Of a stretch of DNA of 64,000 nucleotides, positions 57,777 to 64,000 are shown one piece after another. This DNA comes from an uncultured Bacteroidota bacterium. Its GTDB lineage: Bacteria > Bacteroidota > Bacteroidia > Bacteroidales > P3. Position numbers and translations under genes: made by a program. The stretch's first letter is position 1, and each line of letters starts with the position of its first letter. Location: the NCBI GenBank assembly GCA_902788805.1, contig CADALO010000002.1, forward strand, positions 130,349 through 194,348, read 5' to 3'. A model generated the notes under the pieces. It did not search any database. It was not told the origin of the DNA and saw only the letters and a list, made by a program, of their open reading frames with translations.

Positions 57777-58742
57777 ATGAAAAAACGTGTTAATATATGG
57801 TTGGTCTCCTCCGTTCTGCTGGTGATTCTGGCGGTGGCGATGGCGTTGTGCTCTACCGTCGGTGTGGTGCACTTCGACCGTGAGAGCCTGCTGGCGTCGC
57901 CGATATTCTGGAACCTAAGGTTGCCGCGTGTGGTGCTGAGTGTGTTGGTGGGAGCGGCCCTGTCGGTGTGTGGTGCAACGTATCAGTCGGTGTTCCGCAA
58001 CCCGCTGACCGACCCATACGTTCTGGGCATCTCGTCGGGTGCGTCGCTGGGTGCCGCCATTGCCATCCTGCTTGGCCTCGAGGCTCATCTGTGGGGCGTG
58101 GGCGGTATGGCTCTGCTGACGGCATTGCTCACTATTCTGCTGATTTTCAAGATAGCCTCAATCGGCAATCGTATGCATACGACCACGCTGCTTCTTACGG
58201 GCGTATGCCTCACTTTCCTTATCACGGCCGTTATTTCGCTGCTGATGGCGCTGCGACAGGACAAGATGGAGAGCATCATTTTCTGGACGATGGGCAGCTT
58301 TGCGTCGGCGTCGTGGATGGACGTTTGGATTGTGCTGCCGGTTGTTGTTCTGGGCATACTTGTCGTGCTGTTCTACAGCAAGGATCTCAACCTGTTGCTT
58401 GTGGGCAGCGAAACGGCGCAAAGTCTTGGCGTCGAGGTGGAGAAGGTGCGTCGTCGCCTGCTGCTGTTCACTACGTTGATGGTGGCCTTTGCTGTGTCGG
58501 CCTGCGGTGTGATAGGTTTTGTGGGTCTTGTGGTGCCACATTGTGTAAGACTTGTTTGCGGAGCCGACAACCGCCGCATCATTCCCTATTCCATTTTCGT
58601 AGGCGGCTTGTTTTTGCTGCTCTGCGACACGCTTGCACGCACTCTCATACCACCCAACGAGCTGCCGGTTGGTAGCATAACGTCGCTTCTCGGTGCGCCA
58701 ATGTTCATTTATCTACTTTATAAATCAAAACGCAGTATATGA
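57777..58742 (+). CDS. FecCD-family ABC transporter permease (iron/haem/cobalamin type)
   Basis: A 321-residue inner-membrane permease of the BtuC/FecD/FhuB family with about ten helices. Family signatures are RLPRVVLSVLVGAALSVCGATYQ (about 44-66), FRNPLTDPYVLGISSGASLGA (about 72-92), MGSFASASWMDV and the C-terminal VVPHCVRLVCGADNRRIIPYS and NELPVGSITSLLGAPMFIYLL. It should form the channel for a siderophore, haem or vitamin B12. The partner ATPase follows with a 4-nt overlap, but no periplasmic binding protein or TonB receptor is next to it, so the substrate is open. Confidence 0.92.
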   Translation: MKKRVNIWLVSSVLLVILAVAMALCSTVGVVHFDRESLLASPIFWNLRLPRVVLSVLVGAALSVCGATYQSVFRNPLTDPYVLGISSGASLGAAIAILLGLEAHLWGVGGMALLTALLTILLIFKIASIGNRMHTTTLLLTGVCLTFLITAVISLLMALRQDKMESIIFWTMGSFASASWMDVWIVLPVVVLGILVVLFYSKDLNLLLVGSETAQSLGVEVEKVRRRLLLFTTLMVAFAVSACGVIGFVGLVVPHCVRLVCGADNRRIIPYSIFVGGLFLLLCDTLARTLIPPNELPVGSITSLLGAPMFIYLLYKSKRSI

Positions 58743-59491
58743 TTGATGTTCAGCATTTAGATTATTCATACGGCACAAAGGCAATACTGCGCGATTTGAC
58801 TTTCGACATCGCAGAGGGTGCTTTCACCGCCATCCTTGGTGCCAACGGTTGTGGCAAGACGACTTTGTTGCGGTGTATCAGCGGTTTGCTGACGCCTAAC
58901 CGTGGCACGGTGAGCATAGATGGTACCGCTGTAAGCCAGTATACGGCGCGGCAGAGGGCTCAGAAGGTGGCGCTGGTGCAGCAGCATCCTCAGACAGACA
59001 TTGAGTTTTCGGCTTTTGAGACCGTCTTGATGGGGCGCAACCCCTATCAGCACCATCTGCAAAACGAGTCGCAAGAGGATTGGGATATTGTTGAAAATGC
59101 TATGAAACAGACAAATACGTGGCATCTGCGGTTCTCGCTTCCAAGCCAGATGAGCGGCGGAGAGCTGCAACGTGTGATGATTGCACGCGCTTTGGCACAG
59201 CAGACGCCCGTACTGCTGCTTGACGAGCCCACGTCGAATCTCGACATAGCCCATCAGTTTGAGATTATGGAACTTTTGAGTGCCATCAACCGCAACGAGC
59301 ACAAGACAATCCTGATTGTGGTTCACGACCTCAACCTTGCGCTTCGCTATTGCCCTCAGGCGCTGCTGCTCCACGACCAGTCGCTTCTATATCAAGGCCC
59401 TACCCCCGACACATTGACACCCGACAGGATTCGGGTTGCATTCGGAGTTAGGGCTCAGAATATTGACGGCTATCTTAGATTCGAAAGATAA
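58739..59491 (+). CDS. FecE-family ABC transporter ATPase
   Basis: A 250-residue nucleotide-binding subunit for the FecCD-type permease. Walker A LGANGCGKTTLLRCI lies near residue 34, Q-loop ALVQQHPQTDIEF near 80, signature SQMSGGELQRVMIARALAQQ near 138, Walker B VLLLDEPTSNLDIAHQ near 159 and the switch histidine in LIVVHDLNLALRY near 188. The length and the short C-terminal tail are typical for iron and cobalamin importers. It overlaps the permease gene by 4 nt and ends the operon that starts at 55995. Confidence 0.93.
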   Translation: MIDVQHLDYSYGTKAILRDLTFDIAEGAFTAILGANGCGKTTLLRCISGLLTPNRGTVSIDGTAVSQYTARQRAQKVALVQQHPQTDIEFSAFETVLMGRNPYQHHLQNESQEDWDIVENAMKQTNTWHLRFSLPSQMSGGELQRVMIARALAQQTPVLLLDEPTSNLDIAHQFEIMELLSAINRNEHKTILIVVHDLNLALRYCPQALLLHDQSLLYQGPTPDTLTPDRIRVAFGVRAQNIDGYLRFER

Positions 59492-59514
59492 ATTTTGCTG
59501 TTTTAAAAATTGTT

Positions 59515-59543
59515 ATTACTTTTGTGATTATTATAAAAGTAAT
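59515..59543 (+). promoter_or_regulatory. -7 box with overlapping inverted repeat for the AAA gene at 59572
   Basis: TACTTTTG (59517-59524) forms part of an inverted repeat ATTACTTTT...AAAAGTAAT (59515-59543). A protein binding the repeat would cover the promoter; it could also form a hairpin in RNA. Confidence 0.6.
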
Positions 59544-59571
59544 AATTATAAACATAATAATATATTAGTAT

Positions 59572-60711
59572 ATGAATATCAGTAATATATCTAATCCGTT
59601 TATTGTTTCAAAGAGTATTCCAAATGAGCTGTTTTGCGATAGAAAAGAAGAAACAGCAACCCTTATCAAGCAAATTGAGAATGGGCGAAATGTTGTACTT
59701 GTGTCGCCACGCAGAATGGGTAAAACAGGATTGATACATCACTTGTTCCGTCAAGATCTTATTCAGGAGAGATACTACACTTTTTTTATTGATATTTACT
59801 CAGCATCCACTTTGCAAGAGATGTGTTATTTATTTGGCAAAGCGGTTTTTGAACGGTTTAAGTCAAAGAAAGCACAGCATTGGGAGTCATTCTTGCAGAC
59901 AATAAAATCGCTGCGTCCGGCATTCAAGATTGACGCATTCACAGGAGAACCATCTTTTGAATTTGGTATCGGTGCCATTGAGCGGCCGGAGACAACAATG
60001 GAAGAGATATTCTCGTATCTTGAAGCGGCAGACAAACCGTGTATTGTGGCCTTTGACGAGTTCCAACAGATAGCCGAATTCCAAGAAAAACGCACTGAGG
60101 CGATGCTGCGCGGTATGATACAGAATTGTGCCAATACATCATTCATTTTCAGTGGTAGTAAGCAGCATACAATCAGCCAGATGTTTCACTCAAAGGCAAG
60201 GCCGTTCTATCAAAGCGCCCAACTGATAGAGCTGCGGCCACTGAACCGTGATGTCTATGCCGACTTTGCGACTGAACTTTTTTCACAATACGGGAAATCA
60301 ATAAATAGAGATGTTGTCAATCAGGTGTATGATGACTACAATGGTACAACGTGGTACCTTCAAATGATGATGAACGAACTATTCTCGCTGACTCCCGTTG
60401 GCGCGGCTTGCAATATCACAAAACTACAGACGGCAAAACAGAACATCATTGATATTCAAGACGGTGTCTATCGGACGCAACTAAGTTTGCTATCGCCTAA
60501 ACAGAAACAATTGTTACAGGCAATGGTACAGGAAGGTGTCGTTAAGTCAGTCACTTCTGCGGCGTTCATCAAAAAGTATTCTCTCGACAGCGCCAGCTCA
60601 GTTCAATCAGCGTTGAAAGGCCTTACTGAAAAAGCCTTAATCTCAGCAACAGATAATCAGTACCATATTGATGATTTTTTCTTCGCCGAATGGCTAAAAA
60701 ATAATTATTGA
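59572..60711 (+). CDS. AAA ATPase of the archaeal-ATPase/AAA_14-like type
   Basis: A 379-residue predicted ATPase. Its N-terminal part (NPFIVSKSIPNELFCDRKEE, then NVVLVSPRRMGKTGLIHHLF with the Walker A SPRRMGKT near 45) and the Walker B PCIVAFDEFQQI (about 160) fit the group of STAND-like ATPases common in Bacteroidales. The FIFSGSKQHTI sensor segment follows. The C-terminal ~110 residues form a winged-helix-like domain (LSPKQKQLLQAMVQEG, then SVQSALKGLTEKALISATDNQY) and lack the DUF4143-type end. The function is unknown. It is monocistronic and ends at a symmetrical hairpin (60713-60745). Confidence 0.82.
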   Translation: MNISNISNPFIVSKSIPNELFCDRKEETATLIKQIENGRNVVLVSPRRMGKTGLIHHLFRQDLIQERYYTFFIDIYSASTLQEMCYLFGKAVFERFKSKKAQHWESFLQTIKSLRPAFKIDAFTGEPSFEFGIGAIERPETTMEEIFSYLEAADKPCIVAFDEFQQIAEFQEKRTEAMLRGMIQNCANTSFIFSGSKQHTISQMFHSKARPFYQSAQLIELRPLNRDVYADFATELFSQYGKSINRDVVNQVYDDYNGTTWYLQMMMNELFSLTPVGAACNITKLQTAKQNIIDIQDGVYRTQLSLLSPKQKQLLQAMVQEGVVKSVTSAAFIKKYSLDSASSVQSALKGLTEKALISATDNQYHIDDFFFAEWLKNNY

Positions 60712-60712
60712 A

Positions 60713-60745
60713 AAAGTCCATAATACATTTCATATTATGGACTTT
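60713..60745. terminator. Bidirectional terminator between the AAA gene and metG
   Basis: Thirteen-base arms AAAGTCCATAATA and TATTATGGACTTT with a 7-nt loop, between convergent genes. A and T runs are on the appropriate sides. Confidence 0.8.
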
Positions 60746-60773
60746 AATGGGTTTTAAAAGGAATTGGAGGATT

Positions 60774-62834
60774 TTATCCTACATTCACGCCGGAGGTGAC
60801 GAGTTGGCTTGGGGTGATTAGTACCAGACGGCCGTCGCGGTCCTCGGCGCTGAGAATCATACCTTCGCTGACAACGCCCTTGAGCTTGCGAGGCTCGAAG
60901 TTGGCGATGAAGCATACCTGCATTCCCACCAGTTTTTCCGGCTCGGGATAGTATTTGGCGATGCCGCTGACGATGGTTCGTCCACCCATACCGTCGTCAA
61001 TCTTGAACTGCAGCAGTTTGTCGGCCTTGGGCACTTTGCTGCACTCAAGTACGGTGCCTACGCGGATGTCTACCTTGCCGAAGTCGTCGAAAGCCACTTG
61101 GAACTTGACGGAAGCTGGTTGCCAGGCGTTGAGCTCGTTCTGGCGTTTGGTCTCAAGCAGTTTGTCGACTTGTGCCTGTATGGTGGCGTCGTCGATTTGT
61201 TCGAAGAGCAGTTCCGGCTTGTCGAGGGTTGTGCCTTCCATAATTATGTCGGCGCGGCCGGCATCCTGCCATCCCTTTGCCGGGAGGTTGAGCATACGGT
61301 GCATCTTGTCGGCGGTGAAGGGCAGGAAGGGGGCGCAGAGGACGGCGAGGTTGCCGCAGATCTGCAAAGCGATATTAAGTACCGTAGCGGTGCGTTCGGG
61401 GTCGGTCTTGAAGAGCTTCCACGGCTCGGTTTCGGTGAGGTACTTGTTGCCGAGGCGTGCCAGGTTCATCATCTCGGCAAGGGCTTCGCGGAAGCGATAA
61501 GCCTCGATGCTGCGTCCAATCTTTTCGGGATAGGTGGTCATTTCCTCGATTGTCTGACGGTCGAGGTCGGTGAGGGTGCCTTGAGCGGGGACTTTGCCTT
61601 CGAAGAACTTGTGTGTCAGCACGAGGGTGCGGTTGACGAAGTTGCCGAGGATGGCAACCAATTCGCTGTTGTTCTTAAGCTGGAAGTCCTTCCAGGTGAA
61701 GTCGTTGTCCTTGGTTTCGGGAGCGTTGGCGCAGAGAGTGTAGCGCAGCACGTCCTGCTTGCCGGGGAAGTCTTTCAGGTATTCGTGCAGCCATACTGCC
61801 CAGTTGCGTGAGGTGCTGATTTTGTCGCCCTCGAGGTTGAGGAATTCGTTGGCGGGCACATTGGCAGGCAGTATGTAGCTGCCGTCGGCGTGGAGCATCG
61901 AGGGGAATATGATGCAATGGAAGACGATGTTGTCCTTGCCGATAAAGTGTACCAGCTTGGTGTCTTTGTCTTTCCACCATTTCTCCCAGTCGTCGCCTTT
62001 GAGCTGCTTGGTGAAGCTGATGTAGCCGATAGGTGCGTCGAACCACACGTAGAGGACTTTGCCTTCGGCTTCGGCGAGGGGAACTTTGACGCCCCAGTCG
62101 AGGTCGCGTGTGACGGCACGAGGCTGCAAGCCGGCATCAATCCACGATTTGCATTGGCCATAGACGTTGGTCTTCCAGTCCTCTTTATGTCCTTCCAGAA
62201 TCCATTGGCGGAGCCAGGGTTCGTCTTTGTCGAGGGGTAGAAACCAATGTTTGGTTTCTTTGAGAACGGGCTTGGAGCCGCTGAGTGCCGACTTGGGGTT
62301 GATGAGGTCGGTGGCGTTGAGAGAGGTGCCGCAGGCTTCGCATTGGTCGCCATAGGCGTGTTCGTTGCCGCAATGTGGGCAGGTGCCGGTGATGTAGCGG
62401 TCGGCGAGGAACTGATGGGCTTCCTCGTCGTAGTATTGCATTGAAGTCTTCTCGATAAGCTTGCCTGCTTTATAGAGCTTGTCGAAATATTCGGCAGCGG
62501 TTTCGTGGTGTTCTTTGCTGCTGGTGCGGCTGTAGATGTCGAACGAGATGCCGAGTTCGGCGAAAGACTCTTTGATTATCTTATGGTAACGGTCGACGAT
62601 GTCCTGTGGCGTGACGCCTTCTTTGCGGGCTTTGATGGTGATAGGCACACCGTGTTCGTCGCTGCCGCCAATGAACATAACTTTCTCTCCCTGTGCACGC
62701 AGGTAGCGCACATAGATGTCGGCGGGTACATATACACCGGCGAGGTGGCCGATATGGACGGGACCGTTGGCATAGGGTAGGGCGGAGGTTACGGTGTAAC
62801 GTGCGTAATTCTTGTCTTTCTCGTTGTAAGTCAT
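60774..62834 (-). CDS. metG: Methionyl-tRNA synthetase
   Basis: MetG charges tRNA-Met. The 686-residue protein includes all parts of the longer bacterial form: class I HIGH motif in [20 protein letters not shown] (residues ~20-39), a zinc-knuckle region with [18 protein letters not shown] (about 146-163), the KMSKS equivalent in [13 protein letters not shown] (about 330), an anticodon-binding helical domain, and a C-terminal EMAP/Trbp111-like tRNA-binding domain ([23 protein letters not shown], about 578-605). The KISTS form of the second motif is common in Bacteroidota. The gene is followed upstream by low-complexity repeats. Confidence 0.97.
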   Translation of the reverse strand: MTYNEKDKNYARYTVTSALPYANGPVHIGHLAGVYVPADIYVRYLRAQGEKVMFIGGSDEHGVPITIKARKEGVTPQDIVDRYHKIIKESFAELGISFDIYSRTSSKEHHETAAEYFDKLYKAGKLIEKTSMQYYDEEAHQFLADRYITGTCPHCGNEHAYGDQCEACGTSLNATDLINPKSALSGSKPVLKETKHWFLPLDKDEPWLRQWILEGHKEDWKTNVYGQCKSWIDAGLQPRAVTRDLDWGVKVPLAEAEGKVLYVWFDAPIGYISFTKQLKGDDWEKWWKDKDTKLVHFIGKDNIVFHCIIFPSMLHADGSYILPANVPANEFLNLEGDKISTSRNWAVWLHEYLKDFPGKQDVLRYTLCANAPETKDNDFTWKDFQLKNNSELVAILGNFVNRTLVLTHKFFEGKVPAQGTLTDLDRQTIEEMTTYPEKIGRSIEAYRFREALAEMMNLARLGNKYLTETEPWKLFKTDPERTATVLNIALQICGNLAVLCAPFLPFTADKMHRMLNLPAKGWQDAGRADIIMEGTTLDKPELLFEQIDDATIQAQVDKLLETKRQNELNAWQPASVKFQVAFDDFGKVDIRVGTVLECSKVPKADKLLQFKIDDGMGGRTIVSGIAKYYPEPEKLVGMQVCFIANFEPRKLKGVVSEGMILSAEDRDGRLVLITPSQLVTSGVNVG

Positions 62835-62849
62835 ATTATTGAGGTGTTG

Positions 62850-62985
62850 ATATGTTTTAAGGGTTAGAAGGGTTTAAAAGGTTCGCTTCGCTTGAAAGGT
62901 TAAAGGGTTGAAAAGGTTCGCTTTGCTTGAAAGGGTTAGAAGGGTTGAAAAGGCTCGCTTCGCTTGAAAGATTAAAGGTTAAAGA
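62850..62985. repeat. Low-complexity triplicate repeat upstream of metG
   Basis: Three imperfect copies of AAAAGGTTCGCTTCGCTTGA-type units (about 62877, 62911 and 62948; period 34-37 nt) are embedded in GGGTTGAAAGG-like sequence. It is similar in style to tracts at 27.2-27.8 kb. No gene is present. Confidence 0.8.
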
Positions 62986-62988
62986 GGT

Positions 62989-63204
62989 TTAGAGGGTTGT
63001 AAGGAGTTGTTCGAGTGTTTGGCGTTCGCGGCGTAGTTTTTCCAGCTGTCCTTCGATGAAGTCTTCGCTGTATTTGCTGTCGCAGAAGCCGTTGCCTCGG
63101 GCCACATACTCAGGGCTGTCGAGGTCGCTGTCAAGCTCTTCGTAGTTGGCTATGGCTCGGTCGATGGCTTCGAGGCGTGATAGTGTCTTTTCTTTCTCGG
63201 TCAT
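62989..63204 (-). CDS. Small coiled-coil protein of unknown function
   Basis: A 71-residue charged protein. Two helical stretches (LSRLEAIDRAIANYEELDSD and FIEGQLEKLRRERQTLEQLL) would form a helical hairpin or coiled coil. There is no signal peptide. The start overlaps the stop of the upstream esterase gene (ATGA), so they are probably co-translated. I see no family-defining motif. Confidence 0.6.
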   Translation of the reverse strand: MTEKEKTLSRLEAIDRAIANYEELDSDLDSPEYVARGNGFCDSKYSEDFIEGQLEKLRRERQTLEQLLTTL

Positions 63205-64000
63205 TGTTTCTGCAGGTCTATGTCAAGTTTTATATCAAATCCAGCTCCTTGACGTTCGCTTCCGTCAGGCGCTGCGTTGAGGCCGGAGGCGTAGATGCGG
63301 TGGCGTGGTGCATTGCTGTCCCAAACCACCCAAATCTTCATTGCAAGGTAGTCGTAGCGAACTATGAATCCGCCCTCGACTTTCCATTGCACCTCGGAGA
63401 CGCCATCCTTGCCGATATAGAACAGACGCGGGTTGTCGCGGTCGTTTTCAATGACTGGCGGTTCCCCTTTGAGTTCTTTGTAGAAGAAGGCTGTCATCTT
63501 GTTGCGTATGATTTCAAAGTTCTTCTGGTTCCACGTTCCGTCGGGATTGCGGTGCAGCGAGTGGCCCTCGCCAGGGAAGGTGTTGAGTTCGCTGTGCAGG
63601 CCCAGTTCGCGGGCACGTTTGTCAATCTGCATCGAGCCATACATCCGGTCAAACATACGTTTGCCCAGCTTGATGCTCATATCGTTGAATGGGAATCCGT
63701 TGTCGTAGGGCACCACCTGGTCGGCGTCGCCGTGGAAGGAGATGATGTCAGTCTTGCTGTTTTTCAGCATATTGAGGCTTGTCAGGGCACCCCACATATT
63801 GGCCACGGCTTTGATGTGGAAAGTGCTCTTGCTGCTGTTGCCGCTCGAGGCGATGGTGCCCAGGTCGCGCCACCGTTTGCCACTAATGGCTTTAGGGCGG
63901 TCGTCGTCGCGCATAAATGCCAGATTGAGCGATGTTATGGCTCCGGCACTTGCACCGCCCACGAAGATGGAACTTGTGTCTATGCCGTATTGTTCGGCGT
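63201..64000 (-). CDS. Alpha/beta-hydrolase (esterase-type), 5' end outside window
   Basis: The frame is open to the window edge and 265 residues are visible. The nucleophile elbow is in SSIFVGGASAGAITSLN near the visible start, with the serine of GGASAG. An aspartate follows in HGDADQVVPYDNG and the catalytic histidine in GEGHSLHRN, completing a Ser-Asp-His triad. The order and the two-residue GG before A-S-A-G resemble carboxylesterase/feruloyl-esterase-like hydrolases. About 90 C-terminal residues (DNPRLFYIGKDGV, ending IKLDIDLQKQ) form an extra beta-rich region. The substrate and a signal peptide cannot be judged without the 5' part. Confidence 0.8.
   Translation of the reverse strand, partial: AEQYGIDTSSIFVGGASAGAITSLNLAFMRDDDRPKAISGKRWRDLGTIASSGNSSKSTFHIKAVANMWGALTSLNMLKNSKTDIISFHGDADQVVPYDNGFPFNDMSIKLGKRMFDRMYGSMQIDKRARELGLHSELNTFPGEGHSLHRNPDGTWNQKNFEIIRNKMTAFFYKELKGEPPVIENDRDNPRLFYIGKDGVSEVQWKVEGGFIVRYDYLAMKIWVVWDSNAPRHRIYASGLNAAPDGSERQGAGFDIKLDIDLQKQ

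Overview
The window looks like the chromosome of a Bacteroidota bacterium, most likely order Bacteroidales. The evidence is the recurrent -7 box TAnnTTTG (variants such as TATCTTTG and TACTTTTG) just upstream of genes on both strands, two proteins ending in type IX secretion (T9SS) sorting domains, a TPP-riboswitch-controlled TonB/PnuC-like thiamine operon, and many AAA/DUF4143-type ATPases. No rRNA, integrase, transposase or CRISPR array was seen. Two tRNA-Ala genes are present.

Layout. 1-5.3 kb: a same-strand housekeeping run (3' part of purB, an ABC exporter, an FN3 protein with a T9SS type B tail, NAD kinase). 5.3-20.8 kb: an accessory region. It holds a decayed DUF1016/YhcG nuclease remnant, a small outer-membrane-like protein, a WYL regulator plus intact YhcG-family nuclease, an AT-rich AAA/DUF3696 ATPase plus partner gene (candidate phage-defence pair), a Pif1-like helicase, a DUF4143 ATPase, a 42-residue acidic protein, a truncated WYL paralogue with a DUF3127 protein carrying an SSB-like tail, and an operon of a membrane protein, an ADP-ribosylglycohydrolase-DUF1810 fusion, a hypothetical protein and DnaB. 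21.2-27.2 kb: a degenerate arginase-family protein, a lipoprotein and the thiamine operon. 27.2-30.3 kb: gamma-carbonic anhydrase and purD, bracketed by hairpin-rich and inverted dispersed repeats. 30.3-38.4 kb: one 2,695-residue T9SS-exported FN3/adhesin-like protein. 38.5-54.3 kb: core genes (rel, recA, aminotransferase, PAP2 phosphatase, Ser/Gly-rich secreted protein, LptF/G-type permease, rseP, dxr, an M23-N-terminus-like membrane protein, PpiD-like foldase, cdd, dusB). 54.4-64 kb: tRNA-Ala pair, PrsW-like protease, LutA-like protein, radical SAM protein, FecCD/FecE-type transporter, an AAA ATPase, metG, a small coiled-coil protein and a partial esterase.

The most unusual signal is in the accessory region. 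Five promoters there share a palindromic box, GYGCAAAAAGRTTGCRC or close to it, always 10 nt upstream of the -7 box. They drive the outer-membrane-like gene, the ATPase pair, the Pif1 helicase, the 42-residue protein and the HTH/SSB-like pair, which suggests one local regulon; the WYL proteins are obvious candidate regulators. In the same region the YhcG gene and its remnant each carry two 27-nt intragenic palindromes at the same two codon positions. The arm sequences differ but remain self-complementary, so the symmetry seems to be maintained in its own right. Two further palindromes of 117 and 113 bp, related in design, lie at 44.1 and 55.8 kb.

All assignments come from reading motifs and context by eye; no database search was run.
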